Below are positions 1 to 5,364 of a DNA stretch of 12,847 nt, piece after piece. The position numbers and the translations under genes are program-made. Numbering within the stretch: position 1 is the first letter of the stretch; every line of letters starts with the position of its first letter. The notes beneath the pieces were generated by a model, which was not told the origin of the DNA, made no database searches, and worked only from the letters and a program-made list of their open reading frames with translations. The stretch comes from an uncultured Faecalibacterium sp. (GTDB lineage Bacteria; Bacillota; Clostridia; Oscillospirales; Ruminococcaceae), in assembly GCA_937915335.1 (NCBI GenBank), contig CALDLZ010000240.1, forward strand, positions 1 through 12,847. The letters run 5' to 3'.

Positions 1-2
1 AA

Positions 3-278
3 CGGGCCACCCTGCATCAGCAGCAGGCAGCGGCGCAAATCGAAGTGGAGAAGCCGTTCCCACAGGAGGAAGAATTGGCAGAGAAATCGGCTCGTCTTGC
101 AGAGCTGAACGCCCAGTTGGATGTTGACGAGAAGCATGATGCGCCAGAACAAGATAAAGAAGAACACGGGGATTCTTCTCGTCCGTCTGTGCTGGCTGCT
201 CTGGAAGAAAAGGCTGACAAGGTGGAACCCGTCAAGCCGTTCAAAAGTTTTCTGGACAAGGATGGTGATGCCCGATGA
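3..278 (+). CDS. C-terminal end of a large mobile-element protein (probable helicase/DNA methylase), partial
   Basis: The frame is open from the left edge to the TGA at 276-278, so only the last 91 residues are visible and the true start lies outside the window. The GTG at 45 is an internal codon, because the frame continues upstream without a stop. The visible tail is strongly charged, with a KPFPQEEEL segment followed by SARLAELNAQLDVDEK and an acidic stretch. From memory this matches the C-terminus of the very large SNF2-helicase/N6-methylase proteins carried just before mobC in clostridial conjugative elements; no catalytic motif lies inside the window, so this is family recognition only. 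Its stop overlaps the ATG of the next gene (ATGA at 275-278), which indicates coupled translation with mobC. Confidence 0.6.
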   Translation, partial: RATLHQQQAAAQIEVEKPFPQEEELAEKSARLAELNAQLDVDEKHDAPEQDKEEHGDSSRPSVLAALEEKADKVEPVKPFKSFLDKDGDAR

Positions 279-607
279 ATGACCGCCGCGACCAGCAGCT
301 TCATTTTCGCGTCAGCAAGCAGGAACTGGAACGTATCTGGAGCAAGATGGAATCCAGCGGCATTCTGAGCATCGGTTCCTATTTGCGCAAAATGGCACTG
401 GATGGCTACTGTCTGCATCTGGATTTACAGGAACTGCGCCGCATGGCCTATCTCCTGCAAATGTGCAGCAACAATCTCAACCAGTATACCAAAGCTGCCA
501 ATGAAAACGGTCAGGTCTACGCCGCCGATCTGGATGACTTGCGCACCCGACTGGATGAGCTGGTAGAAATCAGCAAGCGAATCCTTGCAAAGCTAACCGA
601 GCTGTAA
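275..607 (+). CDS. mobC: MobC-like relaxosome accessory protein
   Basis: A 110-residue protein. Residues about 8-50 (QQLHFRVSKQELERIW through SYLRKMALDGY) look like a ribbon-helix-helix DNA-binding segment. Residues about 52-110 are helical and carry the LQELRRMAYLLQMCSNNLNQ region typical of the bacterial mobilisation protein MobC family. Such proteins bind oriT and help the relaxase to open the nick region. The start is the ATG that overlaps the preceding stop, and the order (large element protein, mobC, relaxase) is the usual one in clostridial conjugative elements. The length is normal for the family. The oddity is that the relaxase does not follow at once: about 470 nt holding an opposite-strand gene lie between them. 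Confidence 0.85.
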   Translation: MNDRRDQQLHFRVSKQELERIWSKMESSGILSIGSYLRKMALDGYCLHLDLQELRRMAYLLQMCSNNLNQYTKAANENGQVYAADLDDLRTRLDELVEISKRILAKLTEL

Positions 608-637
608 CATTGCCCGCAGTCAAATGCTGCGGGTTAC
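604..637 (+). terminator. Weak hairpin after mobC
   Basis: CCCGCAG (613-619) and CTGCGGG (627-633) form a perfect 7-bp GC-rich stem with a 7-nt loop. GTAA (604-607, overlapping the mobC stop codon) and TTAC (634-637) can extend it across an internal loop. The sequence after it is AT-rich (ataactttatttg) but lacks a true T-run, so it may be only a weak terminator for mobC or a messenger-stabilising hairpin. It lies between the 3' ends of two convergent genes. Confidence 0.4.
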
Positions 638-658
638 ATAACTTTATTTGTACAAAAA

Positions 659-986
659 CTACCACTCGTTTTCGTCATCATCCTCATTGAGCAGTAAATC
701 TTCAAATTCATCGGCATCATCTGGCGCAAGACGCTCCGGGTGAAACCGCATATTGAGCTGTTCCTGTGCCAGTTCCCGAATCTCTGGCCGCTTGTCGTGG
801 GCTTTATTGTTCAACCACTTGATTTGCTCTTTTGAAAGTCTCCACGGCAGAGAAAGCAGCTTATTTTCAATCATCTGTGCAGAACGCACACTTTTTGCAG
901 ATATGCGCTGCATGGCCTTTGCCCGAAAACTTTTCATTTGCTTTATACTCGCCGCAGACTTTACAATAGTGTCCGTGCTTTTTCAT
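659..986 (-). pseudogene. Small zinc-ribbon protein of mobile elements, broken by a frameshift
   Basis: Two open segments in different frames join into one recognisable protein. The first starts at ATG 986 with an AGGAA ribosome binding site at 996-1000 and encodes 39 residues to a TGA at 869-867. It contains a CKVC and a CKKC pair (Cys8, Cys11, Cys30, Cys33), a four-cysteine zinc ribbon. The second frame, open to the stop at 659, carries LLSLPWRLSKEQIKWL, KRPEIRELAQE and an acidic tail. From memory, proteins in clostridial elements have the zinc ribbon and the PWRLSKEQ part in one chain, so the gene appears to have lost or gained bases not divisible by three at about 867-890. The ATG at 937 in the second frame has no ribosome binding site and is not a credible start. 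The role is unknown, perhaps DNA or RNA binding. Confidence 0.7.
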
Positions 987-1018
987 GTGACACTGTTCCT
1001 TTCGCAGATATTTTTATC

Positions 1019-1047
1019 AGTGTATCAGACTTCAACTGAAATTCCAA
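1019..1047 (-). promoter_or_regulatory. Candidate sigma-70 type promoter for the zinc-ribbon gene
   Basis: On the - strand a TTGGAA -35 box (1047-1042) is followed after 17 nt by TACACT (1024-1019), preceded by TG as in an extended -10. Each box matches consensus at four of six positions. A start point near 1012 would leave a short leader before the ATG at 986. The same 90-bp gap separates this gene from the divergent relaxase and contains a TATCAG direct repeat (1015-1020 and 1023-1028) overlapping the -10 box. The call rests on pattern only. Confidence 0.3.
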
Positions 1048-1076
1048 TACATTTTTAAGGAAAAAGGGGGTGTTCG

Positions 1077-2459
1077 ATGGCTGCAACACGCTTAATCGCG
1101 CTGCATAAAAACAAAGGCAAGTCGGTTGCGGCCTGCCTGAAAAGCCGCACAGATTATGTGCAGAACCCGGATAAAACAGAACAGGGCGAACTCGTCAGCA
1201 GTTATGAGTGCAGCCCATTGACCGCAGATGAAGAATTTATGCTCTCTAAGCGACAATATGAGCTTGCTACCGGACGCAGGCAGAAAAGCGATGTGATTGC
1301 CTATCAGATTCGACAGTCGTTCAAGCCCGGTGAAATCACCGCCGAAGAAGCCAACAAAGTGGGATATGAACTGGCAATGCGGTTTACCAAAGGCAAATAC
1401 GCTTTTATCGTTGCCACCCACACAGACCGGGAGCATATTCACAACCACATTGTTTATAATTCCACTGCATTGGACAGCACCCGGAAATTCCGGGATTTTT
1501 TATTGTCCGGGCTGGCCGTGCAGCGGTTGAGCGACCTGATTTGTTTAGAGCATCAGCTCTCCGTCATTGAAATAAAGCCCTACCGTGAGCGGCAGAAGCG
1601 CACCCTCTATCCGCCCAAGGAAAGCAATCGTGACCGCCTATGCAGCGTAATCGACAATATTCTGATGGAAAAGCCCAACGACTACGAAGATTTTCTGCAA
1701 AAGCTGGAGCAACAGGGCTATGAGGTCAAACGTGGAAAATACACCTCTGTCAAAGGCACACGGCAAAAACGGTTCATTCGTTTTAGGACACTCGGCGCAG
1801 GATACAGCGAAGAAGAACTGAAAGCTGTGATTTCAGGAGAAGCCGAACATCATCCACGTCAGAAGCAGCCGCCGAAAGAGAACCCGTTCAATCTTCTGGT
1901 GGATGTGCAGGAAAAGCTGGCCGAGGGTAAGGGTAGCGGCTATGCACGATGGGCAAAGAAATACAATCTGAAAGAAATGTCCAAGACGCTGATTTTCTTA
2001 CAGGAGAAGAAAATCGGCAGTATCGAGGAAATGCAGGAGCGCGTGGACGCTGCCACTGCCCGCTATCACGAGCTGGTCGATTCCATCAAGGCGGCGGAAA
2101 CACGCATGGCCGAGATTGCCGTTCTGCGGCCGCACATTGTCAACTATGCGAAAACGCGCCCGGTGTACGATGCCTACCGCAAGGCCGGATACAGCAAGCG
2201 ATTTCTGGAAAACCATCACGCAGAGATCACACTTCATAAGGCAGCAAAAGCGGCTTTCGATGATGCCAACCTGAAAAAGCTTCCCAATGTAAAGGAGCTG
2301 GATACAGAATATTCCAAGCTGCTGACGGAAAAGAAAGCAGCCTACCCGGACTACCGCAAAGCGAAAGACGAGATGCAGGAACTTCTTCGTGCGCAGCGCA
2401 ACGTAGAACTGTTCTTTGCAGAAGAAAAGAGCAACACCAAGAAAATGCATTCCCGATAA
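1077..2459 (+). CDS. MOBP-type relaxase (mobilisation nuclease)
   Basis: A 460-residue relaxase, which nicks one strand at oriT, stays bound to the 5' end through a tyrosine, and leads the strand into the recipient. The N-terminal nuclease domain covers about residues 1-180. The metal-binding motif is HTDREHIHNHIVYN with His115, His120, His122 and His124. Tyr27, in a DYVQNPDKT segment that matches the usual N-terminal YxxNPxKT pattern, is the likely nicking tyrosine. After about residue 185 come a small conserved region (DFLQKLEQQGYEVKRG) and a long charged helical C-terminus. The start has a strong AGGGGG at 1065-1070, 6 nt before the ATG. The gene is intact and ends before a strong terminator. 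Family: relaxase/mobilisation nuclease domain (Pfam Relaxase). Confidence 0.93.
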   Translation: MAATRLIALHKNKGKSVAACLKSRTDYVQNPDKTEQGELVSSYECSPLTADEEFMLSKRQYELATGRRQKSDVIAYQIRQSFKPGEITAEEANKVGYELAMRFTKGKYAFIVATHTDREHIHNHIVYNSTALDSTRKFRDFLLSGLAVQRLSDLICLEHQLSVIEIKPYRERQKRTLYPPKESNRDRLCSVIDNILMEKPNDYEDFLQKLEQQGYEVKRGKYTSVKGTRQKRFIRFRTLGAGYSEEELKAVISGEAEHHPRQKQPPKENPFNLLVDVQEKLAEGKGSGYARWAKKYNLKEMSKTLIFLQEKKIGSIEEMQERVDAATARYHELVDSIKAAETRMAEIAVLRPHIVNYAKTRPVYDAYRKAGYSKRFLENHHAEITLHKAAKAAFDDANLKKLPNVKELDTEYSKLLTEKKAAYPDYRKAKDEMQELLRAQRNVELFFAEEKSNTKKMHSR

Positions 2460-2464
2460 ATGAT

Positions 2465-2511
2465 GACAGCCTAGGACTCTTCCGTTGTGGAGAGTCCTAG
2501 GCTGTCTTTTT
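2465..2511 (+). terminator. Strong intrinsic terminator after the relaxase
   Basis: A perfect 16-bp stem (GACAGCCTAGGACTCT at 2465-2480 with its complement at 2491-2506) encloses a 10-nt loop and is followed at once by TTTTT (2507-2511). It starts 5 nt after the relaxase stop codon. It should end the mobilisation transcript and insulate it from the facing gene at 2667-3002. No T-run exists on the opposite strand, so it should act mainly in the + direction. Confidence 0.92.
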
Positions 2512-2607
2512 GGGTTATAGAAGTGTTTGGAACAAACGCGCAGCCTGCATCGGCACGATGCAGATCAAAAGGGGTTTGGGCACAGCCCAACAAGCATTTT
2601 GAATTTG

Positions 2608-2634
2608 GATTTGAAAAATCGGATTCAAAAATCG
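2608..2634 (+). repeat. Tandem near-identical direct repeat
   Basis: GATTTGAAAAATCG (2608-2621) is followed without gap by GATTCAAAAATCG (2622-2634), differing by one missing base and one T/C change. Short iterated AT-rich repeats of this size are typical protein-binding iterons near oriT. The last base of the second copy is the first base of the 20-bp palindrome. Confidence 0.6.
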
Positions 2635-2653
2635 CAAGTTGGTACCAACTTGC
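2634..2653. repeat. 20-bp perfect palindrome
   Basis: GCAAGTTGGT (2634-2643) and ACCAACTTGC (2644-2653) are exact reverse complements with no spacer. As DNA this is a two-fold symmetric binding site or a cruciform-capable sequence. There is no T-run after it, which argues against a terminator. It lies directly beside CCTGC and is part of the oriT candidate described above. Confidence 0.85.
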
Positions 2654-2666
2654 CCTGCTTGCAAAA

Positions 2667-3002
2667 TCACTTCAGCTTCGCAAGAATTTCGTCTGCGCTC
2701 ACTCCACTGGCCAGCAGTTTTTTCAGCACATCTTCCGCTTCTGCCTTTTTTGCGGATTCCGCGGCTTTAGTTTCAGCCTTGACCCTTTTGGCTTCAATCT
2801 TGGCGATTTCCTTGTCGATGGACTTCAGTTCTGCCTTCTTGGCTTTCAGGTCAGTTTTCAGCACATCGATATTCGCGGTAATGGATACGATTTCAGCAGT
2901 TACAGCTTCCTTTGCAGACTGCTTCTCGGCAATCTGTGCGGCAAAGTCAACGGTTATTTTTATGGTCTTGGACTTGTTCTTGCTTCCTTTAGGACGGGGC
3001 AT
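2667..3002 (-). CDS. Small AT-hook and coiled-coil protein of the mobile element
   Basis: A 111-residue protein, using the ATG at 3002. An upstream in-frame ATG at 3017 overlaps the GGAGG that lies 8 nt before 3002, so 3002 is the proper start. Residues 2-10 (PRPKGSKNK) resemble an AT-hook, a short basic motif that enters the minor groove of AT-rich DNA. Residues about 20-92 are a continuous Lys/Glu/Ala-rich coiled coil, and the last 16 residues (LLASGVSADEILAKLK) form a short C-terminal helix. Similar proteins sit next to relaxases in clostridial elements as I recall, with no established function. A DNA-binding hook plus oligomerising coil suggests a nucleoid-like, regulatory or relaxosome role; that is inference. 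It converges on the relaxase across the oriT candidate and has its own promoter and operator. Confidence 0.75.
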   Translation of the reverse strand: MPRPKGSKNKSKTIKITVDFAAQIAEKQSAKEAVTAEIVSITANIDVLKTDLKAKKAELKSIDKEIAKIEAKRVKAETKAAESAKKAEAEDVLKKLLASGVSADEILAKLK

Positions 3003-3019
3003 AAGGGATACCTCCATTT

Positions 3020-3063
3020 AATATTTGTAAAACAAGTATAGCATTACAAATATTGGATGGCAA
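3020..3063 (-). promoter_or_regulatory. Promoter with overlapping operator for the AT-hook gene
   Basis: On the - strand TTGCCA (3063-3058) and TATACT (3040-3035) are separated by 17 nt, with TGC just before the -10 (extended -10). Both boxes match consensus at five of six positions. A perfect 11-bp inverted repeat, AATATTTGTAA (3020-3030) and TTACAAATATT (3044-3054), is separated by 13 nt and brackets the -10 box. A dimer bound there would block RNA polymerase. The half-sites are AT-rich, which an AT-hook protein could recognise, so autoregulation is plausible but not shown. Confidence 0.75.
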
Positions 3064-3068
3064 GCAAT

Positions 3069-3803
3069 TTATATGTCGGCAAAATATTCTCGAACCATTC
3101 TAATATGATTATTGATACTTTCAACCGGATAGTGAAATCTATGTGCAGGGTCTTTCATTTCTTCTAGCGAATTTTCAAGTTTCTCCTCAAGAGCATTAAA
3201 ATCAATGCCTCTCAAAGCGAGCTGAGTATCTTTATACCATTTCCATCCTTCCGCAAATGAGCCATACTCACTCCTATTGGCCATATTCATATGCCTAATT
3301 GAGGAACCGTCGATATGAATTCCAAATGGTGCTGCCTTAGATTCTCCATCATATGCCAAAATCATTGCACTACCCAGCATGATTTGATCTTTATAGCCGA
3401 GATAGCTTTCAAATGCTTTTGATGCTTCGTATGGAATGTTATGCCCATGGATCACATCACCATATGCAACAGAACCTCGAATCATATATCTATGTAGCGA
3501 ATTTGGTTCATTTATAAAAAGCTGCGCAAGTTCACGATAAATACGAACCAAAATATTAATCATATCCTCTTTGCTTTTTGTCGCAATATACGCACCATCC
3601 ATAACAGGATAAACAAATACTCCTCCATAATTCTTTTCACGCCACGCTGAAATAATTGCCGCATGAAGTTTGAATATGAAGTTGGCTGCTTCGTCTACAC
3701 AAGCTTTCATGTGTGTACGTGTTCCCATTATATCTACAAAAGCCACATATTCTTTATGAGACTTTCCATTAAGAAAGCGGTTGTCAAAAAATACATTAGG
3801 CAT
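3069..3803 (-). CDS. Protein of unknown function with a probable nucleotide-cyclase-like domain
   Basis: A 244-residue soluble protein without signal peptide or membrane segments. I do not recognise a named family, but three blocks resemble the class III nucleotidyl cyclase fold. These are EYVAFVDIMG (residues 18-27, Asp24 where the first metal-binding Asp of FADIxGFT lies), VYPVMDGAYIAT (64-75, Asp69 where the GD second-metal residue lies), and RYMIRGSVAYGDVIHG (105-120), like the IRxGIxxGxVxxG block. If correct, both metal ligands are kept. The residues that choose ATP, GTP or pyrimidine nucleotides cannot be assigned. The AGGAGG at 3811-3816 supports the ATG at 3803. It follows glmM by 35 nt on the same strand, so may be read from the polysaccharide operon, or may be an insertion cargo gene. 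The substrate and product are unknown. Confidence 0.55.
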   Translation of the reverse strand: MPNVFFDNRFLNGKSHKEYVAFVDIMGTRTHMKACVDEAANFIFKLHAAIISAWREKNYGGVFVYPVMDGAYIATKSKEDMINILVRIYRELAQLFINEPNSLHRYMIRGSVAYGDVIHGHNIPYEASKAFESYLGYKDQIMLGSAMILAYDGESKAAPFGIHIDGSSIRHMNMANRSEYGSFAEGWKWYKDTQLALRGIDFNALEEKLENSLEEMKDPAHRFHYPVESINNHIRMVREYFADI

Positions 3804-3838
3804 AAGTCTTCCTCCTGCTACATATTTCAGAACACGCT

Positions 3839-5224
3839 TTAGCTACAATAGCCCTGATTCTTAATAACTTCCACAACCTGCGACACATACTTTTGACAGG
3901 TGTCGTGGTCGGGAGCCTCCACCATAACGCGAACGACAGGCTCCGTGCCAGACTCGCGGACGAGGATGCGGCCGGTGTCACCCAATGCGTCAGCAACTGC
4001 CTTGACAGCTTCCTGCACGGCAACATCGTCCTGTGCAGCTTTCTTGTCCGTCACACGCACATTTTCCAGCACCTGCGGATAGATATTTAGCGGTTCAGCC
4101 AGCTTGCTCATAGGAACCTTCTTTGCCAGCATGACTTCCATCATCTTCAGACTGGTCAGTATGCCGTCACCGGTGCTGGCATACTTGGAGAAGATGATAT
4201 GGCCACTCTGCTCACCACCGATGCGGCAGCCGTTCTTTGCCATATATTCGTAAACGTATTTATCGCCCACGGCAGTCTTGGCGTAGCCGATGCCCTTTTC
4301 ATTAAAGGCCTTGTACAGGCCGAAGTTGGACATAACGGTGGTGACGACCGTGTTGGTCAACAGCTTGCCGCGCTTCTTCATGTAGCAGCTGTAGATGTAC
4401 AGGATATGATCCCCGGTGATGACGTTGCCCTTCTCATCCACGCACAAGCAGCGGTCTGCGTCACCGTCGTAGGCAAAGCCAACATCCAGACCCTTTTCGA
4501 CCACGAACTTCTGCAGGCTCTCGATGTGAGTGGAGCCGGCATTGTTGTTGATATTCAGACCGTTGGGCTGTGCGTTGATGACGTAGGTGTCCGCACCCAG
4601 AGCATCAAACACGCTCTTTGCAATGTTCCAGCTGGAGCCGTTCGCGCAGTCCAGACCGACCTTGACACCCTTGAAGGAGTAGACGCCCAAGGAAATCAAG
4701 TAGCCCATGTAACGGTTGCGGCCAGACACATAGTCCACGGTGCAGCCAATGTGTTCCCGATGAGCAAAAGGCAGCTTCGGCCAGTCTTTGTCGAACACGT
4801 GGAGCTTTCCGTCAATGTAATCCTCGACCAGCAGCAGTGTCTCTTCCGGCATCTTCTCGCCGTAGCAGTCGATGAGTTTGATGCCGTTATCGTAGTACGG
4901 GTTGTGACTGGCGGAAATCATGATGCCGCAGTCGAAATCATCCACACGGGCGATGTAAGCCACAGACGGTGTGGTGGTGACATGGAGCAAGTAAGCATCT
5001 GCACCGGATGCGGTCAGACCTGCCACTAGGCTATACTCGAACATGTAGGAACTACGGCGGGTATCCTTACCAATCACAATGCGAGCAGGTTCAGTATCAC
5101 CATTACGCTCACGCAGAGCATTGTAATACCACCCCAGAAAGCGGCCTACTTTATAGGCGTGGTCGGCGGTCAGGGTGATTCCGGCTTCACCACGGAAGCC
5201 ATCAGTACCAAAGTATTTTCCCAT
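3839..5224 (-). CDS. glmM: Phosphoglucosamine mutase
   Basis: A 461-residue cytoplasmic enzyme of the alpha-D-phosphohexomutase superfamily. It converts glucosamine-6-phosphate to glucosamine-1-phosphate, leading to UDP-GlcNAc. All four signature sites are visible: the N-terminal GTDGFRG (6-12); the phosphoserine loop SASHNP with Ser106; the magnesium loop DGDADR with Asp253, Asp255 and Asp257; the sugar-binding GGEQSGH (336-342); and the phosphate-binding RESGTEP (423-429). GTDGFRG near the start and the GEQSGH form favour GlmM over phosphomannomutase, but phosphomannomutase activity cannot be ruled out. The start ATG at 5224 has only a weak ribosome binding site. It is separated from the epimerase gene by 140 bp. 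GlmM in Firmicutes usually follows cdaA-cdaR, so this copy inside a polysaccharide locus may be a second one. Confidence 0.88.
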   Translation of the reverse strand: MGKYFGTDGFRGEAGITLTADHAYKVGRFLGWYYNALRERNGDTEPARIVIGKDTRRSSYMFEYSLVAGLTASGADAYLLHVTTTPSVAYIARVDDFDCGIMISASHNPYYDNGIKLIDCYGEKMPEETLLLVEDYIDGKLHVFDKDWPKLPFAHREHIGCTVDYVSGRNRYMGYLISLGVYSFKGVKVGLDCANGSSWNIAKSVFDALGADTYVINAQPNGLNINNNAGSTHIESLQKFVVEKGLDVGFAYDGDADRCLCVDEKGNVITGDHILYIYSCYMKKRGKLLTNTVVTTVMSNFGLYKAFNEKGIGYAKTAVGDKYVYEYMAKNGCRIGGEQSGHIIFSKYASTGDGILTSLKMMEVMLAKKVPMSKLAEPLNIYPQVLENVRVTDKKAAQDDVAVQEAVKAVADALGDTGRILVRESGTEPVVRVMVEAPDHDTCQKYVSQVVEVIKNQGYCS

Positions 5225-5364
5225 TATGTAACTGTATCCTCATCCAAAGAATGAATATGCGAATATATATGCTTTAGCCGAGAAAGGATCCCGTTGCCTG
5301 CTGCTCGCCACGGAGAGGCAGCATATCTGAGCAGCACAGCCATGTGTACTACATGGCTATAATC
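5225..5364 (-). promoter_or_regulatory. Structured 140-bp gap and possible leader before glmM
   Basis: On the - strand this holds a perfect 8-bp hairpin with a 5-nt loop (arms 5338-5345 and 5351-5358). Then TGCTGCTC (5336-5329) can pair with GAGCAGCA (5306-5299), while a second TGCTG (5323-5319) can pair with the CAGCA end of the same arm, so two structures exclude each other. None of the hairpins is followed by a T-run, so I see no clear intrinsic terminator for the epimerase gene. I could not place a convincing promoter. It resembles no riboswitch class that I can name. Confidence 0.35.

Larger units (their letters stand above)
2545..2658 (+). other. Candidate origin of transfer (oriT) region
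   Basis: This non-coding segment between relaxase terminator and AT-hook gene is unusually rich in symmetry. It holds CTGCATC/GATGCAG (2545-2551 and 2557-2563), TTTTGAAT/ATTCAAAA (2597-2604 and 2623-2630), a tandem near-repeat at 2608-2634, and a 20-bp perfect palindrome at 2634-2653. Directly after the palindrome comes TGCCCTGC, which resembles the CCTG|C core cut by MOBP relaxases of the RP4 kind, so a nick between 2657 and 2658 is possible. A second CCTGC occurs at 2544-2548. The location beside a MOBP relaxase fits an oriT, but the other non-coding gaps near mobC (608-658, 987-1076) cannot be excluded. Confidence 0.4.

Noticed and set aside
753..1058. 101-residue + strand frame before the relaxase
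   Set aside because: It lies antisense to the zinc-ribbon pseudogene, has no ribosome binding site that I can support, and its translation has no recognisable domain.
2597..2653. Repeat cluster as a CRISPR array
   Set aside because: The repeats are too short, differ in type (inverted, tandem, palindromic), and have no regular spacers; no cas gene is present.
2487..3041. Two + strand open frames (184 and 164 residues) across the terminator, oriT candidate and AT-hook gene
   Set aside because: They run through a terminator and antisense to a gene with clear promoter, ribosome binding site and protein features; the translations are low-complexity Ser/Phe/Leu-rich text.
4199..5029. 276-residue open frame on the + strand inside glmM
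   Set aside because: It is antisense to a clearly conserved glmM with all catalytic motifs. It arises from codon bias, has no recognisable motif, and has no ribosome binding site that I can support.
5338..5358. Hairpin as an intrinsic terminator for the epimerase gene
   Set aside because: The stem is perfect but there is no T-run on either strand after it; kept only as part of a structured leader.
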